NCBI GenBank assembly: GCA_016165875.1
Contig: JABBOT010000004.1
Coordinates: 20,490,007 to 20,554,006, forward strand
DNA: 64,000 bases
From: Acanthopleura granulata
Lineage: Eukaryota; Mollusca; Polyplacophora; Chitonida; Chitonidae
Reading direction: 5' to 3'
In this document: positions 25,177-38,753 of the stretch, piece after piece
Position numbering within the stretch: the first letter of the stretch is position 1
Layout of the letters: each line of letters starts with the position of its first letter
Notes under the pieces: model-generated
Told to the model about the DNA's origin: nothing
The model's input: the letters and a program-made list of their open reading frames with translations, nothing else
The model's database searches: none
Position numbers and translations under genes: made by a program

Positions 25177-28100
25177 ATGTATTCGGCGAGCGCTAAAATA
25201 GTGAAGCCGCAAGGCGAAAAGGCCGATGATTTTGAGTCTTCAATCTCCCAGGTGAGTTAATGCTGAAATGTGAAAAATTTGAGTGTAAGGGCTATGTGGT
25301 GAAAGGAAACATGTGCATCTAACCAAGCCAATTGTCCAAAAACAAAAAGTACTTCGGAATCCATTGAAGAGCTGCAAGAGTGTCAAAATATCCTTTGTGT
25401 CTTAAAAGCATTTCCCTTGTGTTGTTGCAAGCAAACACATATCACCGGCATAATTGCCTTACTCATTGACACATCAGCCTGACTCAACATTATATAAGCA
25501 TTATTGTGCCCTCTCACTAGGAAAATTTTACAGACACAGCATTCAGGGGTTACAGGGGTTAAATTGTGCTGTTCATGGTAATTCCTTCAGAACCATGGTG
25601 TTGCCACCCAGTATAAAATAACTTTACCACAATGAAGTCACGATGCTTTGGGAGAAAAAAGAAAGACATGAACATGTGGCCAAAAGTTGTACAGAAGATA
25701 AAACTTAGAATTGCAGTGAAACTTATGTACATAATGATTGGTTTTGACAGATTATTGTCATGCACATTGGTATTCAGATTTCTAGTGTTTTCTAATATCT
25801 GTACACAAGTTTCATTCTCTCTGATCAAGTTTTGTGTGTACAATGTGGGCAAGTCTTCAGTTGTTAAACAGAGAATTTCATTTTCACCATAGGCTCTTTT
25901 GGAGCTGGAGATGAACAGTGATCTGAAGACACAACTCCGAGAGCTATACATAACTGGTGCCAAGGTAAGTAATCCTACTTAATGGCTGATTGTTTACATG
26001 ATGTGATGATCATACTTAAAGTCTGTAACAGTGCTTCCCAGTCATAAATTGATATGTTTTATTTTTATTTTTTGGTGTATTTGGCTAGCCGTGGATGTTC
26101 TCTTTGAGTGTAGCTCTGTTTCCATAATGTGCTGAACTGTCTGTGCTGTTACAGGCCTGCTTTGAATTACCTCCCCTGTCATATGACAGAAACTGTGATG
26201 TAGCTCGAGATTAGCCTTTCCTGAAACCAGGAGATAAATTATAATGTGGACACTGCAATGTAGAGATGTATTTACCTTGCGCTTCCAGGAAATTGATATC
26301 CAGGGAAAGAAGGCCATCATCATTTTCGTGCCAGTGCCACAGTTGCGTGCCTACCAAAAGATCCAGACCAGGCTCGTGCGGGAACTCGAGAAAAAATTCA
26401 GTGGCAAGCATGTTGTATTTATTGCCCAGGTGAGTGTTTTTCTATGCCTCTCTGACTACTATATGAAAGAATTTTGAAATTATTTGTGTAACAGAATTGG
26501 CTCAGTAGGAAATACCCAAGCAGGAATCTGATAGTTAAAGCCTAGTATATACAAGTTGTACATGTGTGCAACTAGTGATTACTATGCAGGACTCATTTTT
26601 CCAGTGACTACATTTACCAAATAGTGCGCCTGAAAATTTCAGCTTAGTGTGTACAAGCAGTAGTGATATGTTGTCTGAAAACGAGAAAAAGCTGAAAAGT
26701 TGCCAGTGAGTGGAAAACTGGGAGGAGGAAACCCATTTTTGAAAGGTCAGAGTATTGATACCTCCTGTTAAAATTTTAACATGATTGTCCAGATTTCCAG
26801 AATTTTAGTGATTTCCTGTAGAATGATCCATGATTTTATGGCTCTTGTATAAGAATCAACTTCAACATCAGCCTATAAAACTATATTCAGTATGATTGTA
26901 GTATTTTCATATATGTTCTTTTTAGTTGGTTTATAAAAGGTTTTTGTCTTGTTTATTCTGATCTTGAATGTCGCAATTTCAGTGTCAAGAGACAATTGTT
27001 TACTGGTTCCCACATGTTCATGGTATTGCTTGAAAACCACCTATGTGACAAGAGGCCCTAATCATTTATTGATAAGATGTAATGTGTATTATGTACACAC
27101 AATATTCTTACGTGCTTAAAAATATTTAATATCACTGCAAAATTTCATTCCTTCCTCAGCGGACCTTGATGACACAAAGCAGTTGTTGCACGTGTCCCTT
27201 TGCAGTCTGACATTGTGGAGGACCACTAGTCTTCCATATTCTGAATACTGTTTTTGAAAAAGGCCTCCAACTTAACATGACTTTTTAAGCTCTAATTGTT
27301 TTCAGGGGTTTTGAAGAATGAAATCCTCTCTCAGTGGAAATGCGTTTTACTACCCAAGTTCAATTATGCCATTGTGATGCTGTGTACATGATGAGTAAAG
27401 CCTTAGTGCAGTGCACCACAGCTAAATACTGTGAATGGTACTGGTGTGATTAAGAAGGAGAGAAAAAAAATATGGAATGATGACCTATAATGGTAATTGA
27501 ACATTTTCTTTCAGCGCCGCATTTTGCCCAAGCCTACAAGGAAATCAAGAAGGAAGAGCAAACAAAAGAGACCAAGAAGGTAAAAGACAATTTCATGATA
27601 AAAGGTTACAGGGTTTGAAATGCTACACTATTCACCTGTAAACAGCAGAGGAAAAGCAGGTGTATACAGTGATCTGTGGCTTTCAAAGCTATTTAACAGA
27701 GTATTGTCCCTTTGTGGTCTGGTCCCGTTCCTGCCGTAGTGGATTTTTTCAGGTTGAGGTTCTTGATACACGCAAAAATCATAATTTAGGAATACTGAAT
27801 GGATGGCGATTATTATGTGTAAAAATATCTTTACTTAGTGTGAACGGCTTCCAAAGCCACAAGATTACTATTATTGAAAAGGCATTAAAACAAGAGGACA
27901 CATCAGTCTGCTCTGTGATACTACATGTATGGCATGCCTAATTGTGATTAGAAGCAAAAAATAGTACATTCTTCCACACAAGCTTGGTACTAATACATGT
28001 AAGGTTTTATTTACACCACTACATTTCAATGGTGAAACGCTGAACTGGAATTTTTTAGTTCACAGTATACCTTTATAAGTTTTACCTTCGTGATTAAGAA

Positions 28101-29258
28101 GTGGTATTCCTAATCTGAGCTTAATTGTGTTGAATTTTATGTTTTGTATAAGGTATGTGGGGTCCTTGGTTGCTGACTGGGTTAGCGCGTTAAAGCAACG
28201 TAATGATCCAGGTGTCTCTCACGATTTAAATCGCTGTGAGTTCAAGTCCAGCTCAAGGTGACTTCATCTGGGGTCATATATGGCAAGGTCCTCCATCAAC
28301 CTGCAGATGGTTATAGGTTTCACTGAAGTCTGTGCGCTTTTCTTCCAGCAGTATGCTGGCCACCATTGTATGAGTGAAATATTTGTGTGTACAGCATGAA
28401 ACACCATCCAAATGAATAGTTGGTGTGTAATTTGTAGCCTATGTTTGGGCAGAAATAACCGCACAAATCAAGATATTGTATAACATGACGGCTTGTTCCC
28501 ATTGTCTCACCTAGAATACTTCCACAATGGTATGAAAAGAACAGAAGCCCCTTGAATTAAATCAGCCAGTCTTTCTTCATGATTCTTGGAACAATCAGAT
28601 AAGTCAGTGGCACATTTTTGTCTGTACACAGCCGTACCCTGACAAGCGTTCACGACAACATTCTTGACGACCTGTGTTTCCCAGCCGAAATCGTCGGCAA
28701 GAGGATTCGCATAAAGCTGGATGGGTCTCGCCTTATCAAGGTTCACCTGGACAAAGGGCAACAGACCAACATTGAACACAAGGTAATTTAGAATTAAAGA
28801 TCTTATTAAAGCTTTCGTCATTTTGTAAATATTTTACTTTGTCAGCACAGGTTAATGGTTAAGAAAGTGAATTAAAACACTGCACCCAAGTCATGATGAT
28901 AATCACCAGGTTATTGTCTCCTCATGGTAATCATCAAGTTATTACCCTGATAGTTTCCAATTTATTGCTCTGATGTTAGTCGCCAATTCATTTTACCCTG
29001 ATGGTAATCAGGTAATCGCCAAGTTAGTGTTTCGATATGGTAATTGCCAAGTCATTGTTTCCTCATGGTAATCACCAAGTTATTGTCCTGATAGTAGTTT
29101 CCAATTTATTGCCCAATTGAGTATTTAGCAAAACATCATTATTTAAGAAAACTTTAATGTGTCTTCCTCTTTGTTTACAGTTGGACACCTTCACAGCCGT
29201 CTACAAGAAGTTAACAGGAAAAGACGTCAATTTTGAGTTCCCAGAGTTTGTCCTGTGA
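25177..29258 (+). CDS. RpS7: 40S ribosomal protein S7 (eS7)
   Basis: This is a small-subunit ribosomal protein of the 40S body. The coding exons are 25177-25251, 25893-25964, 26289-26429, 27515-27579, 28632-28782 and 29181-29258; every intron is GT-AG and the phases join without a shift. They sum to 582 nt, giving 193 aa, one fewer than human. Conserved blocks include [80 protein letters not shown] and [14 protein letters not shown]. The ATG follows the acceptor directly (TTTTAACAG|ATG), so the whole leader comes from the TOP exon at 22732-22755 across a 2.4-kb first intron. The start context after splicing is CAAG|ATG. Introns carry a SINE (intron before 28632) and a degenerate minisatellite (last intron). 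No truncation or damage is seen. Confidence 0.97.
28158..28415 (+). mobile_element. Family B SINE in an RpS7 intron
   Basis: It contains TTGCTGACTGGGTTAGCGCG (A-box region), GAGTTCAAGTCCAGCTCAAG (B-box region), CAACCTGCAGATGGTTATAG, AGTATGCTGGCCACCATTGT and the tail GTACAGCATGAAACACCATC. It lies in sense orientation, ends about 215 bases before the exon at 28632, and is moderately diverged. Confidence 0.8.
28880..29115 (+). repeat. Degenerate minisatellite in the last RpS7 intron
   Basis: Units of about 28-40 bases built on TGGTAATCACCAAGTTATTG and CCTGATAGT recur six or more times with substitutions and length changes. Box C-like (ATGATGA) and box D-like (CTGA) strings occur but repeat with the unit, so a snoRNA is not supported. 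Confidence 0.7.
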
Positions 29259-30028
29259 GCAAAATGTGAAAGCTGTAACATTTATGAGAATAAGAAAAAA
29301 AGACCTGCTGAAAATGCTCTGTCTTGTGGTTAATTAATACCTGTGGTTAATTAATACCTGTATTGGTCCACAAAAGATACTGCAGAGTGCAAAGCCAAGC
29401 AGAACAGTCACTCACAGTAGAACGGTACTGACGGAACATCAGTTGACTACGTAATATTTTACCAACCATCTTCATGTACACCAGGGTCTCATTTCACTAA
29501 TGACTCCTAAGTCGTAAACCTCAAGTCAAAAATTTTACCAGTGGGTTCAGAGTAAAACATAAATACTATTGCTTTGTGAAATATTTTTATGTTGTAAAAT
29601 TTAGCTTAGAATATGAGGTATGACTTTAGACCTTTATTGAAATGGAGCCCAGCTTCTGTAGTGTGTTAGTGAAATTGTCGAAAGTTTCTTCTTTGCGCAA
29701 GTACAGATTCTGATCAGCCATTTAGCAAGACTTTGTAAGAGTCAAATTTCTGGCTCAGTTGCATACAAGATATGGTGTAAACTGGTTGGAAAGGGGTCTC
29801 TAAGTGACATTAACATTTCAGGCGTGCATGTTGCTACACCTCCACACGAGAGCAGCCGTGGTAAAACTAGCACCCAGTCATGGTCCAGTGGCCTTTAAAG
29901 TCAGAGGCTGAAGCTGCTTACTGGGGCTAATATACATGAAACATTACAAAGTAACGCTTTTCTACATAGTATTTTCAATTTCCCCATTGTTTTTTATCCC
30001 ATCCTACACATACAATTGACAGTGCATG

Positions 30029-30034
30029 AATAAA
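30029..30034 (+). terminator. RpS7: Possible RpS7 poly(A) signal
   Basis: The first canonical AATAAA noticed after the RpS7 stop lies about 770 nt downstream. A weaker AATAAG at 29289 is only 31 nt after the stop and would better fit the short 3' UTRs of this class. The choice is unresolved. Confidence 0.3.
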
Positions 30035-31514
30035 ATTTTATCCTGCTCTACACATACTCTTAACATTGCACGAGTGTGTAAAGTGGGATAAAATTTTCGC
30101 GGTACATCGCCTGCCAGAAGTTTGCTCGAAAAGTTCCATTCAAAAGTTTAAACTCTGAATTACTGCTGAAAGATGGTTTAATGGTGCTGGCTTCGGCATT
30201 TTTAAACCTCGATTGACATAAGGAATCAGCTTACACTAAATGTAGGGTTCGAGCTGTTATTGGTAGAGAAATTGTCACCGTGGGCTTCTATGGGTCAGAT
30301 GCTGTGCTCTACGGTAACGTATGTAGGCGACCAGATAGCGCAGCTTGGAAAATTTTTTTCAGGTGTGAAAAAAGCTATCTCCCCTTGTTGTCATGGACCT
30401 CCGGTCTGGTTCAATAGGCAAATCAGGCGCTTCAGTGACATTTGCGCGGTGTTTACGCAAAGCCTTTGTATGTACTGAAGAAAAGAAGTATTACTTCGCT
30501 CTTTATTAAGTTTGGCTAGTGGTGAATCTACGACTCTGAGTAAAATTTGGCAATACGTGGGTTCCTGGGACAACCAGCAGTGTTCGTTTTGGGAGTGCGG
30601 TATGTGCGGTATCAACAGTGAGATTAGGTAATTTTCACCAGTTGACTTACTGCAGACTAGTTTAAAATTTGAAAGACAAAGCAACTAATGTCGTCTGAAT
30701 TTACTTTTTAGGTAGATAAAGGTGTTTTCAGACGTCATTCAGAAACTTATGTAATGACCACTTCCCATCCCGACCAATCAAAACAGTTCTTGAATTTGAG
30801 GCAGAATGAGTTTCCTCCATCCTTTTATCAAGATTCTAGTTCTATCCCGCGCAAGTTCGATTCCAAGGTCAAAAACCGTGCTTCGAATTTGGAGACTTAA
30901 TTATATGAATGTTTGAATTCAAAGGAAGTAAGACCTACAGGAAGGAAACGAGTATGCCTTTCAAAAACCTGGAGAGAGTGAAAATCATAGAAAGCTTTAG
31001 GATCAGGATTTCAGCCCCACCGTATTTGACCTAAATACTGGGAGTAAAATTTTTGTCTGCAGATGTCAGTTTTATAAAAACGGCCGTGGGACGTTGGAAA
31101 TGAATGCATTTGTCAGTACCTATTATATTGTGTGCACGCCAATACACAGTAATCCCTAGCTGCGGATGTATATTAGTGCCTACAGTATCAGGTTTTGATG
31201 TTCCCACATTTGTGACATTTGGTATACCTGGGAGACGTTCACAGCAGAAGTGAAAATATACCAAATTTCGGGAATTGGATAACATGACATATATGATGTT
31301 CAGCAAAAATGTCCCTATACGCAATGATAAAATGTCACATCGATGTGGCATAGACTGAGCTGAGTTTAGTATAAAAATTTCATGAGCACAAACTTCATAT
31401 CGGCACAGGCCCTAGTCTCCTATTTCCCTGCAGAGCATAAGTATACGGTGGGCCCCATATATTAACTTTTGAGTCGACCTATCATACAGGTAGGTAAAAC
31501 TTTCTGCGTATTGG

Positions 31515-31615
31515 CAAGGCCTTGAGGAAAGCGGGTTGAATCTTACTTCCAGCATGAGCTGGACTTGAACTCAGAGCGACCGCATTAATAAAAGTCACCT
31601 CGGTCACGGAGAAGC
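31515..31615 (-). mobile_element. Family B SINE head fragment, minus orientation
   Basis: The complement of the family head and early body is present: CCAGCATGAGCTGGACTTGA followed by ACTCAGAGCGACCGCATTAA. The 3' part is missing. Confidence 0.6.
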
Positions 31616-31796
31616 TCCCCCGCGCCCCCACCAAAAATGGTCCTGAACAGATATAGGTGATGAGGCAGTTAATTCAAGTGATAATTTGCTCCCCTGAACT
31701 GTGGTAGTTGTACACTTTCGCGGAACAACCACCTTACAGTACAGGTTAAAACCAGATTCGCGAAACACATTAGGGTGTGTGTAGACATGTATGTGT

Positions 31797-31797
31797 G

Positions 31798-31862
<65 letters not shown>
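31797..31862. repeat. (TA)n microsatellite
   Basis: An almost uninterrupted TA run of about 65 bases with one TACA interruption. It lies between RpS7 and the receptor gene. The open frames across it are repeat artefacts. Confidence 0.95.
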
Positions 31863-31865
<3 letters not shown>

Positions 31866-33644
31866 CAATGTGGATAGGCAACGGTAATGGAGAATGTGAT
31901 GGAATAACAACTCATACTGGCACATTCGAAAAGACGTGTATGTGTGTTTATACACGCATCATGCACAGTCATACATTTATATCCAGAACGCTGTTCCGAA
32001 AAAAGTAGAGCAGGGGTAAAATCTAGATGACTTAATCACAGATAATGGTATTCAGTGTCTTTAATCAGATTAAGACTTTATATCGATAGCCCTGATAAAC
32101 TTCAGTCGTGACTAGTCCTGATTTAATCAAATGCGTGGGGACTGGCAAATTAAACTGAAACTTAATATACATACATATACGATACACGCATAAATGCATC
32201 TATTTAGATGCATGTACATATACATGTATATCGGCCTGTGGGCGTGGAAACACCTCACAGCGAAAGTGTGAAACGCTTGGATGAAATTATGTACGTTATA
32301 ATTTACATTTTCAATGAGATAAATCATGTATATACATTCTGTCGTATATACATGATTTATACATGAGTATACATGAGTATACATGGACATGACTGCAGAA
32401 GGGTTTTATTTTATATCAATGTGTTCTGTGTACATGTAGCCTACACAGGCCTACGCGTCTTCTGTATTTGATCTCTGCATGGATGATGCCACCAATTAGC
32501 AGCCTATAGATGGGTACATCGTATAATATTGAGTTGATTCATACAGTATTGTATAACGAAACTCTCAACTGTCTAAACAAATCAGAACCTCGAGTTCTTG
32601 TGGTCAAAAGCAGAGTGGCTTAAATATGTATACTCGACGAGTTTCACTGGATACGTTCCCTTGGAATAGGATCTAATCAGCAGAAATCTAACTTCCGCAA
32701 CGATGGAGACAATGTATATCAAAGCGGATGTGAGTTGAAACCATGCAACTTTGGGAAATGTGTAAGGACTAAAGGTTAGGTATCTAGGATTCGGATTTTT
32801 GTAAGCACCTACATCTGTATTGTGTAAGGAATTGCAAGTGGGCTTATATGATACTTTTTGCGTGTTAACATATATGGATGAACGTTATGTCAGTTTAAAT
32901 GAACCGGTCTTAAAGCTCATATTTGGATTCCACCTCCCTTGCACATATCTGATTGATAGATGACAGGCTTCATTCATAAGACTGATATAAGCTTCCCGTA
33001 AGCAGGTATTAATTACGTGTATACATGTCGCATAGTGTAGGCTACTGCCAGAGTAAAAAACGAATTGGCAAATTTAAAAGTCCGAGGAAATTGGCTTTAC
33101 AGGGGGTTTTGCAGACGCAATACCACAAAAAGAAAATAAAAAAAAAAATGGAATATACCCGTATATATCAGAGGCACCATTATATGAATGCGATGGCTTG
33201 GGTTGACTATGATATATTTGAGAGGAGAAGTCAAACGCTAACATGTGGAAACAATTATATCACTTATGAACTCCGAGGTTTTGTCAGTTTTGCCGCTTTA
33301 ACATGGGGAATAACCAGTAAAAACACCACTAGCTGATACATGTACTTTTTATTTTAATTTTAAAAACACCCATAAATATGTAACACTCTGTTCACTTTTT
33401 CATTGTGATCCGTAGGCATGTGCCCACTTAATTAGCAGGCACTTGGAAGAAAATGTGACATAGGCATATACAAAACACGAATGTCGTTGACGAGTGGTGC
33501 CACTGACTACGGACCTGTATATATTGTTTTTGGAATAATGAATTGGCCTAGTATGACAGACAAATACAGCTGTTGTAGGGTTGCCAAGCTAGCTCTTCAT
33601 TACTTTTTCATTCTTCGACTCTCATCTGTTATAGCTATTCATAT

Positions 33645-33890
33645 GACCTTAGTGACAAGAAGCGGTCGGCGACGCTCGAGTGGCCATTTGCGCATTCAAT
33701 GAAGACCATTTGTAGTCTACCAATATATCGGCACGTCACCTGTTAGAAAACATGTTAGTAAATTACCAAAGGTTGGGGGTTTACCCCGGTCTGTCTGGTT
33801 CCACAATCCATTAACCTGACTATCTGTAGAAGTACAAAAATTCTTGAGTTTGTACTTAAGTAACATTCAAATAAATAAATAATTAAGGTC
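33645..33890 (+). mobile_element. Decayed SINE-like remnant
   Basis: GTGGCCATTTGCGCATTCAA followed by GAAGACCA resembles strings near 51230 and 55930. Further on, GGTTGGGGGTTTACCCC and AAATTCTTGAGT with an AAATAAATAAAT tail match the 3' half of family B. Probably an old family B member or two overlapping remnants. Confidence 0.45.
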
Positions 33891-35284
33891 CTTTTTCCGT
33901 TTCGGACAATTGCTTCGTCGTTAATTGATCCACTCCACACAAAAGCGCGAATCTGTGCGAATTTAATTTACCCAGTAAGCACACGTAAGTTCCTTTGTCA
34001 TGGCAACCATTCAGATGATCCCTGTGTCACGCGTTGAATGACATCCTCTCCGCCCATGACTGTGTTGCCATAGCTACCACACTTACAGTGCATTCCGCCT
34101 GTGTTTAAAAGACAAATAAATGAAACAGCATGACATCGCGAGGTACAAGGGGATGTTGTTAATCCATTTCGTTGTAACTACTAATACCTTGCCTCGTAAT
34201 GTTTGTGCCTTCGTGGAAAAGACATTTTGTACATAAAATAAATAAACAAACTGAAGCCAGAACATCTAGAGTGCCTTTTTTATACAATTATACATATTAC
34301 TTCCTGTATTAGTGTTACTATAAATGCTCTGTCGATATACATTTTGTCATCCAATTATTGCTAGACATTATGTTACATATTTATATTTAGATACGTGAAA
34401 CGAAGTAACAACCTGAACACATACAATTTAATATTTAGGCATAGCTATCCTATATATAGTTTATAAAGCAACAATTTCCTGCACAGGAAAATAAAGTAAT
34501 AAAATAAATACGTATGGTGTGAGCAGAGATTGAAAACTTCGGTTTCTTGGGGCCAGATATATAGCTCTATAAATGATATATAGCTGATTGCCATACTCAT
34601 TATTAGGCTTAACTGTAACTTAACAGGCCATACGTTGTGGATATTTCACCTGGTGGATGCACGCCTTGGTATAGTGGACAGCCTTTCGTCGTCAGCGTTA
34701 ATAGACGTATGAACTGTTACCAAAAGTTCACCGGGAAATCAAGACGAGAGATTGAATTATGCCATGCTGTCTTGCATATATTTGGTAAGAATTTATCTCG
34801 GCTTGTACTCTTTATACTTTTTTGTATATCTTATTCAAAAGTCAAAACGTCAAAAAACAAGTTCTTTATACAAAATATGTTCTTCCCCTAATGACCTATG
34901 GCCGGTCAGTTGCACATGGCATTTATATACGGTACTGGTTATGTAATGAGTCACAAGCTCGCTGGAGTATACGGCACTCAGACCAAGCATTAGTTCACAC
35001 TGTCTAGACAGGTTCTGCTTTCATCAGCACACACACTGGATGCACACTGTTGAAATCCACGACGTTAAATCGGAATACTCAGAGTACCCTTCAGTTATAT
35101 GTGAATAAGCAGTTGCTGTAGTGAGTCGCACACTCCTAGATTCACACACTTCAGTTATCACTGAAAAGTCAGTTTATAATGAAATGCACCATAACTTGAT
35201 ACACAAAGTTAGCCGTGATCAAGTAGAAAAATAAGAGCACACTTTTGATCAGTTGCTGTAGTGAGTTGCACACTCACTACATTC

Positions 35285-35585
35285 AAAACAACTCGATGGC
35301 CTGGTGATTAGAGCGTCCGCCTTGGGGTCGGGTCATACCAAAGACTTTAAATATGCATGGAACTTGTTGCTGCCCCCCTTGAGAGGTTAGAGCAAGGGCC
35401 CGGTATATAATGTAACTGGGTGGGGTGTCATGTCTGGTGTCTTCGGCACGACGTTTCAGTGGCGGCCGTATTTTGGCGGCATGGACCCGCCCTGTCACAA
35501 GCTTACACACTATGTACATACATTCGGTGTACTCGTTGTCTTCATACGACTGAAAAATTGTTTAGTACGATGTAAAACCCCAAGC
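35285..35585 (+). mobile_element. Older family A SINE with internal deletion
   Basis: GGCCTGGTGATTAGAGCGTC is joined to GGGGTCGGGTCATACCAAAG, so the B-box part of the head is deleted. The body follows with CCCGGTATATAATGTAACTG, TGGTGTCTTCGGCACGACG and GACCCGCCCTGTCACAAG. It is clearly older than the copies at 8904 and 13440. Confidence 0.7.
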
Positions 35586-36299
35586 ATAAATGCACACGCA
35601 TACATACATGGCCCGATATTTTTAATTAAAATGGTCAGTGTATCCTATATCTTATACGTATTAACCATTTAGCTATACAAAGCGGACCCTGGTGGGGGTC
35701 ATCATTATTGCCTCTCAATGACTACATCATACGAGGAGCGTGGTCAGTCCCAGCCTCGGAAATAGACTCCTTGATGTAAGCTCGATCCCAATGCTTTCTA
35801 TAGGCCGTGGTGGCACCAAGGCGCTGTGCCAGTTATTAAGTCTGGTGGTTTACTCGGATCTCCTCTGTTTTTATTCACTCTAGTACAGCGCTAAAAGCCA
35901 GCCTAATATAAAATAAGTTAGTCCAGTACTTTCATTCAGATACTTTCTTTTATTTATTATCTTTTCGTTTATTTTTAAATCATTGAAATCAGTTGAATAT
36001 GTGATTTTTTACATTCTATCGGGCGCTCTGACTACCATGAATAAATCTTGAATCTTGTAACAATGAATTTTCACTTCCCCAATTATTGTTGCCCCACCTC
36101 TGCACGTTTTCAGTTTAATAAATCAACAATTCTAGAACATGCCATCCAATTAATTTGACAAAAATGAAATCATATCAGCAGACATGAACAACATGTGTCA
36201 GATTAAACGCCCCTGCAGTTCTAAACTAACGCCGATTTGATACAGATTAGGTCTGCATTAATATCAAGCCACATATTTTTTTTTTACGCTAGTTTGTGT

Positions 36300-36662
36300 C
36301 CGTGGACTGGTTGGTATCATCCCGCCGACACCCGGCCAGAGAGTGAAGTTGTTGTGTAGGGGGGTATATGGGCTCTAACGAACTGAGGCGTCACGTGTTA
36401 GTAGTGCTGGCCCTTTCTCTTCCTCACCCGAGCCGGGAGTCTGGGCGGAGACTGGATCAGATGTGGCCGTGACTCAGTGGAGAGAGGACTCTGATAACGG
36501 GCTAACTGTTCACGACTCCTGTAAACCTCACTTCAGCAGCATCAGAAGAAGCCAGTCACATCAGGCATTTATAGGCCGTACACCACTCTATACATGCCCT
36601 GTCGGCTGGGCCCCTATTCTGGCTTGATTATTACCCATAGCTGATCCTTCTATAGAAAAAAA
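36300..36662 (+). promoter_or_regulatory. Probable promoter and 5' UTR of the receptor gene
   Basis: The stretch before the receptor start is richer in G+C than its surroundings (CCCGCCGACACCCGGCCAG; GAGCCGGGAGTCTGGGCGG) and has no long frame. The transcription start and any upstream leader exon cannot be placed. An in-frame ATG run begins at 36663 after AGAAAAAAA. Confidence 0.4.
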
Positions 36663-36747
36663 ATGCTGTTGAAAGGAACAATGGATACTATGGCAGTTTG
36701 GCTCTCTTTGGAATTGGTTTTACTGACAATTCTCCCCGGCAGTTCTG
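36663..36747 (+). CDS. Receptor exon 1: signal peptide
   Basis: It encodes 28 codons plus one base. A hydrophobic core, [16 protein letters not shown], follows three alternative methionines (residues 1, 7 and 10), and cleavage is expected near GSSG. The donor is TTCTG|GTGAGT. The link to the lectin exons is inferred: the phase-1 end (G) plus the incoming GC gives Gly29. The 13.3-kb intron between could hide further exons, although none was recognised. Confidence 0.65.
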
Positions 36748-38669
36748 GTGAGTATATCCATTCTGTAATTATAGAAGCTGGTTTACTTTCATGTGTGATA
36801 AGTTTTTTTTTTTCATATCCGACTAGTTCTGTGCACTAATGTTCCTAATCATGTCTCTCTGTCCACTGGTAAATATGTACCACGTGGGTGTTCGGTTTTA
36901 GCTGTGCTTGATACATATTTCATTGCATTCAGCATAAGACTGTGTCCATCACAAGATATATAGGTAGGCGTTCTTTATGCATGAATATTAGTTTTCCCAA
37001 CCAGTCCCTCTGTATACCAGAAAAAAATAGTTTTGCACTGGGTTAAATTTAAAATTGGCCTTTTGAAAAAGTTGGAATGGAAGGTAGCGGTCTGTTTATC
37101 AACACATGACAAAACAATTCCTGGTTGATTTATAACTCTTATCAACACTAAGATGACACCATATACCAACAGCTGGTGGCCGTGTGACCTGCCAGAACTC
37201 CATCCAAGCCCTGTTACCTATAAACACTCGGTATATATTTACTCTTATATATAATACTTTTGAAAGAGGAAAATGCATGTGGAGGACAATTTAACTAATA
37301 CAGCTGTATATATCATATACAAACGACACCTTCCTCCTTCATAGTAAAAATAGAAATTGTTGTTATGTGTGTATTTAATCGGTGAAACTAAGCCTGTATC
37401 TTGTATTGCTCTTAAACACTAGGGGCACTGGGGTGACTTTTTCCACGACCTTGCATACAGATCATATTTTCTAATTAGTTCATGACGTCATGCACTCTGT
37501 GAAGGATAAAAAATGAGGATTGTGTTTTTGTGGTACAAAACTGAATCTGCTCACCCCTAACGGCTCCTGCTTTGCTTATATGTAGATATGCATTCCTTTG
37601 AAACTCTCACTGCGTATTTCATGTATGTTTAAAGGCCGATATGTAAATTTCAGTTTATAGGCAATTGTGTAGGCCTAAAATATGAATAATGTTTAATTTT
37701 TTTTATTATATAAGATGAACCTTCATTGTAGAAGAGAACACAAATACTATATTCACTTTTGTTCAAGGAAATGTTACACTGATTGATATGGAGATGCAGT
37801 TACACGAGGAACAGACATAGGCCTACAAGAGATTATGTAATACATGTATATGTATATATAGTTCATGTGTCCTTGTGTACAGTTAATATCCAATGTCGCT
37901 TTTTCCTTGTACTTTATGACTGACCTTTTACCAATGACTTTTGTGGGATTATATTGAATAAAACGTGGTCTCTGCAACTATATTTAAAGTACTTCTGATG
38001 TATAATGGTTGCTCGATTTGATGCCAGCTTCAAAACTTTTTTCAGCTTTGCCATCGAGGCTCTGTATAGTCCAAAGGTTTTCTTATTTGCCGAATGATTG
38101 GGCTTCTCGAGACGTTTTTCTCAAGTAATGGTCTGTATAACAATATACAGATGTATGAGTCTACACCGATGCGGCAGAGTTCTGTAAAGGTCTCGTTGTT
38201 TCAAGGAGTAAGCATTTCTGTGGGAAATGGGCGTTGATCGCGCTAAGCGTTGCTCTGTCGGGACAGTTCACAGGCGAGCCTCATAGAACTCCAGTCAGGA
38301 GTTATAGACTACATGCAGTCTGCTTTCTCCACGATGTACCTGAACATGTACCATCTACACGAGCTTGTGCTCTGGGGACCAGTTTTTCATGAACATTTCT
38401 TGTCTTGAAAGAAAAAAAAAAAAAAACAGAATTCAAAACACAGAGAGCCATTCTTGATCGGGGCGTTCCGTTATTTTTGCTTAAACGTCTCGAAAAGTAA
38501 ATGAGTCCCGCTGTGTGACATAAAGTCGGGGTGTAATAAGATTTAGTGTATATACCTTGGAACTGATGTCGTATATAAGCAGTATTTAACATCATAAATT
38601 TACCTTTGAACATTGAACAAGTTTGGCGCCGAATGAGACGTGTTAGGCTTCAATTCATGATCACATAGG

Positions 38670-38753
<84 letters not shown>

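Larger units (their letters stand above)
30040..36300. other. Intergenic region between RpS7 and the receptor gene
   Basis: No coding exon could be supported on either strand. It holds microsatellites, SINE remnants (listed separately), and a duplicated stretch with CAGTTGCTGTAGTGAGT at 35110 and 35250 (period 140). A small set of inverted strings around AAAATTTTATCC lies near 30029-30110. Confidence 0.5.

Noticed and set aside
22756..28631. U17-type H/ACA snoRNA in RpS7 introns, as known in Xenopus
   Set aside because: I looked for an ATATTCCT-like element together with AAACCAT and an ACA end and did not find them together in any RpS7 intron.
28880..28960. Box C/D snoRNA in the last RpS7 intron
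   Set aside because: ATGATGA and CTGA strings occur, but they are part of a degenerate tandem unit and there is no terminal stem.
31600..31972. Coding frames rich in Tyr-Ile across the TA repeat
   Set aside because: They are translations of a (TA)n microsatellite.
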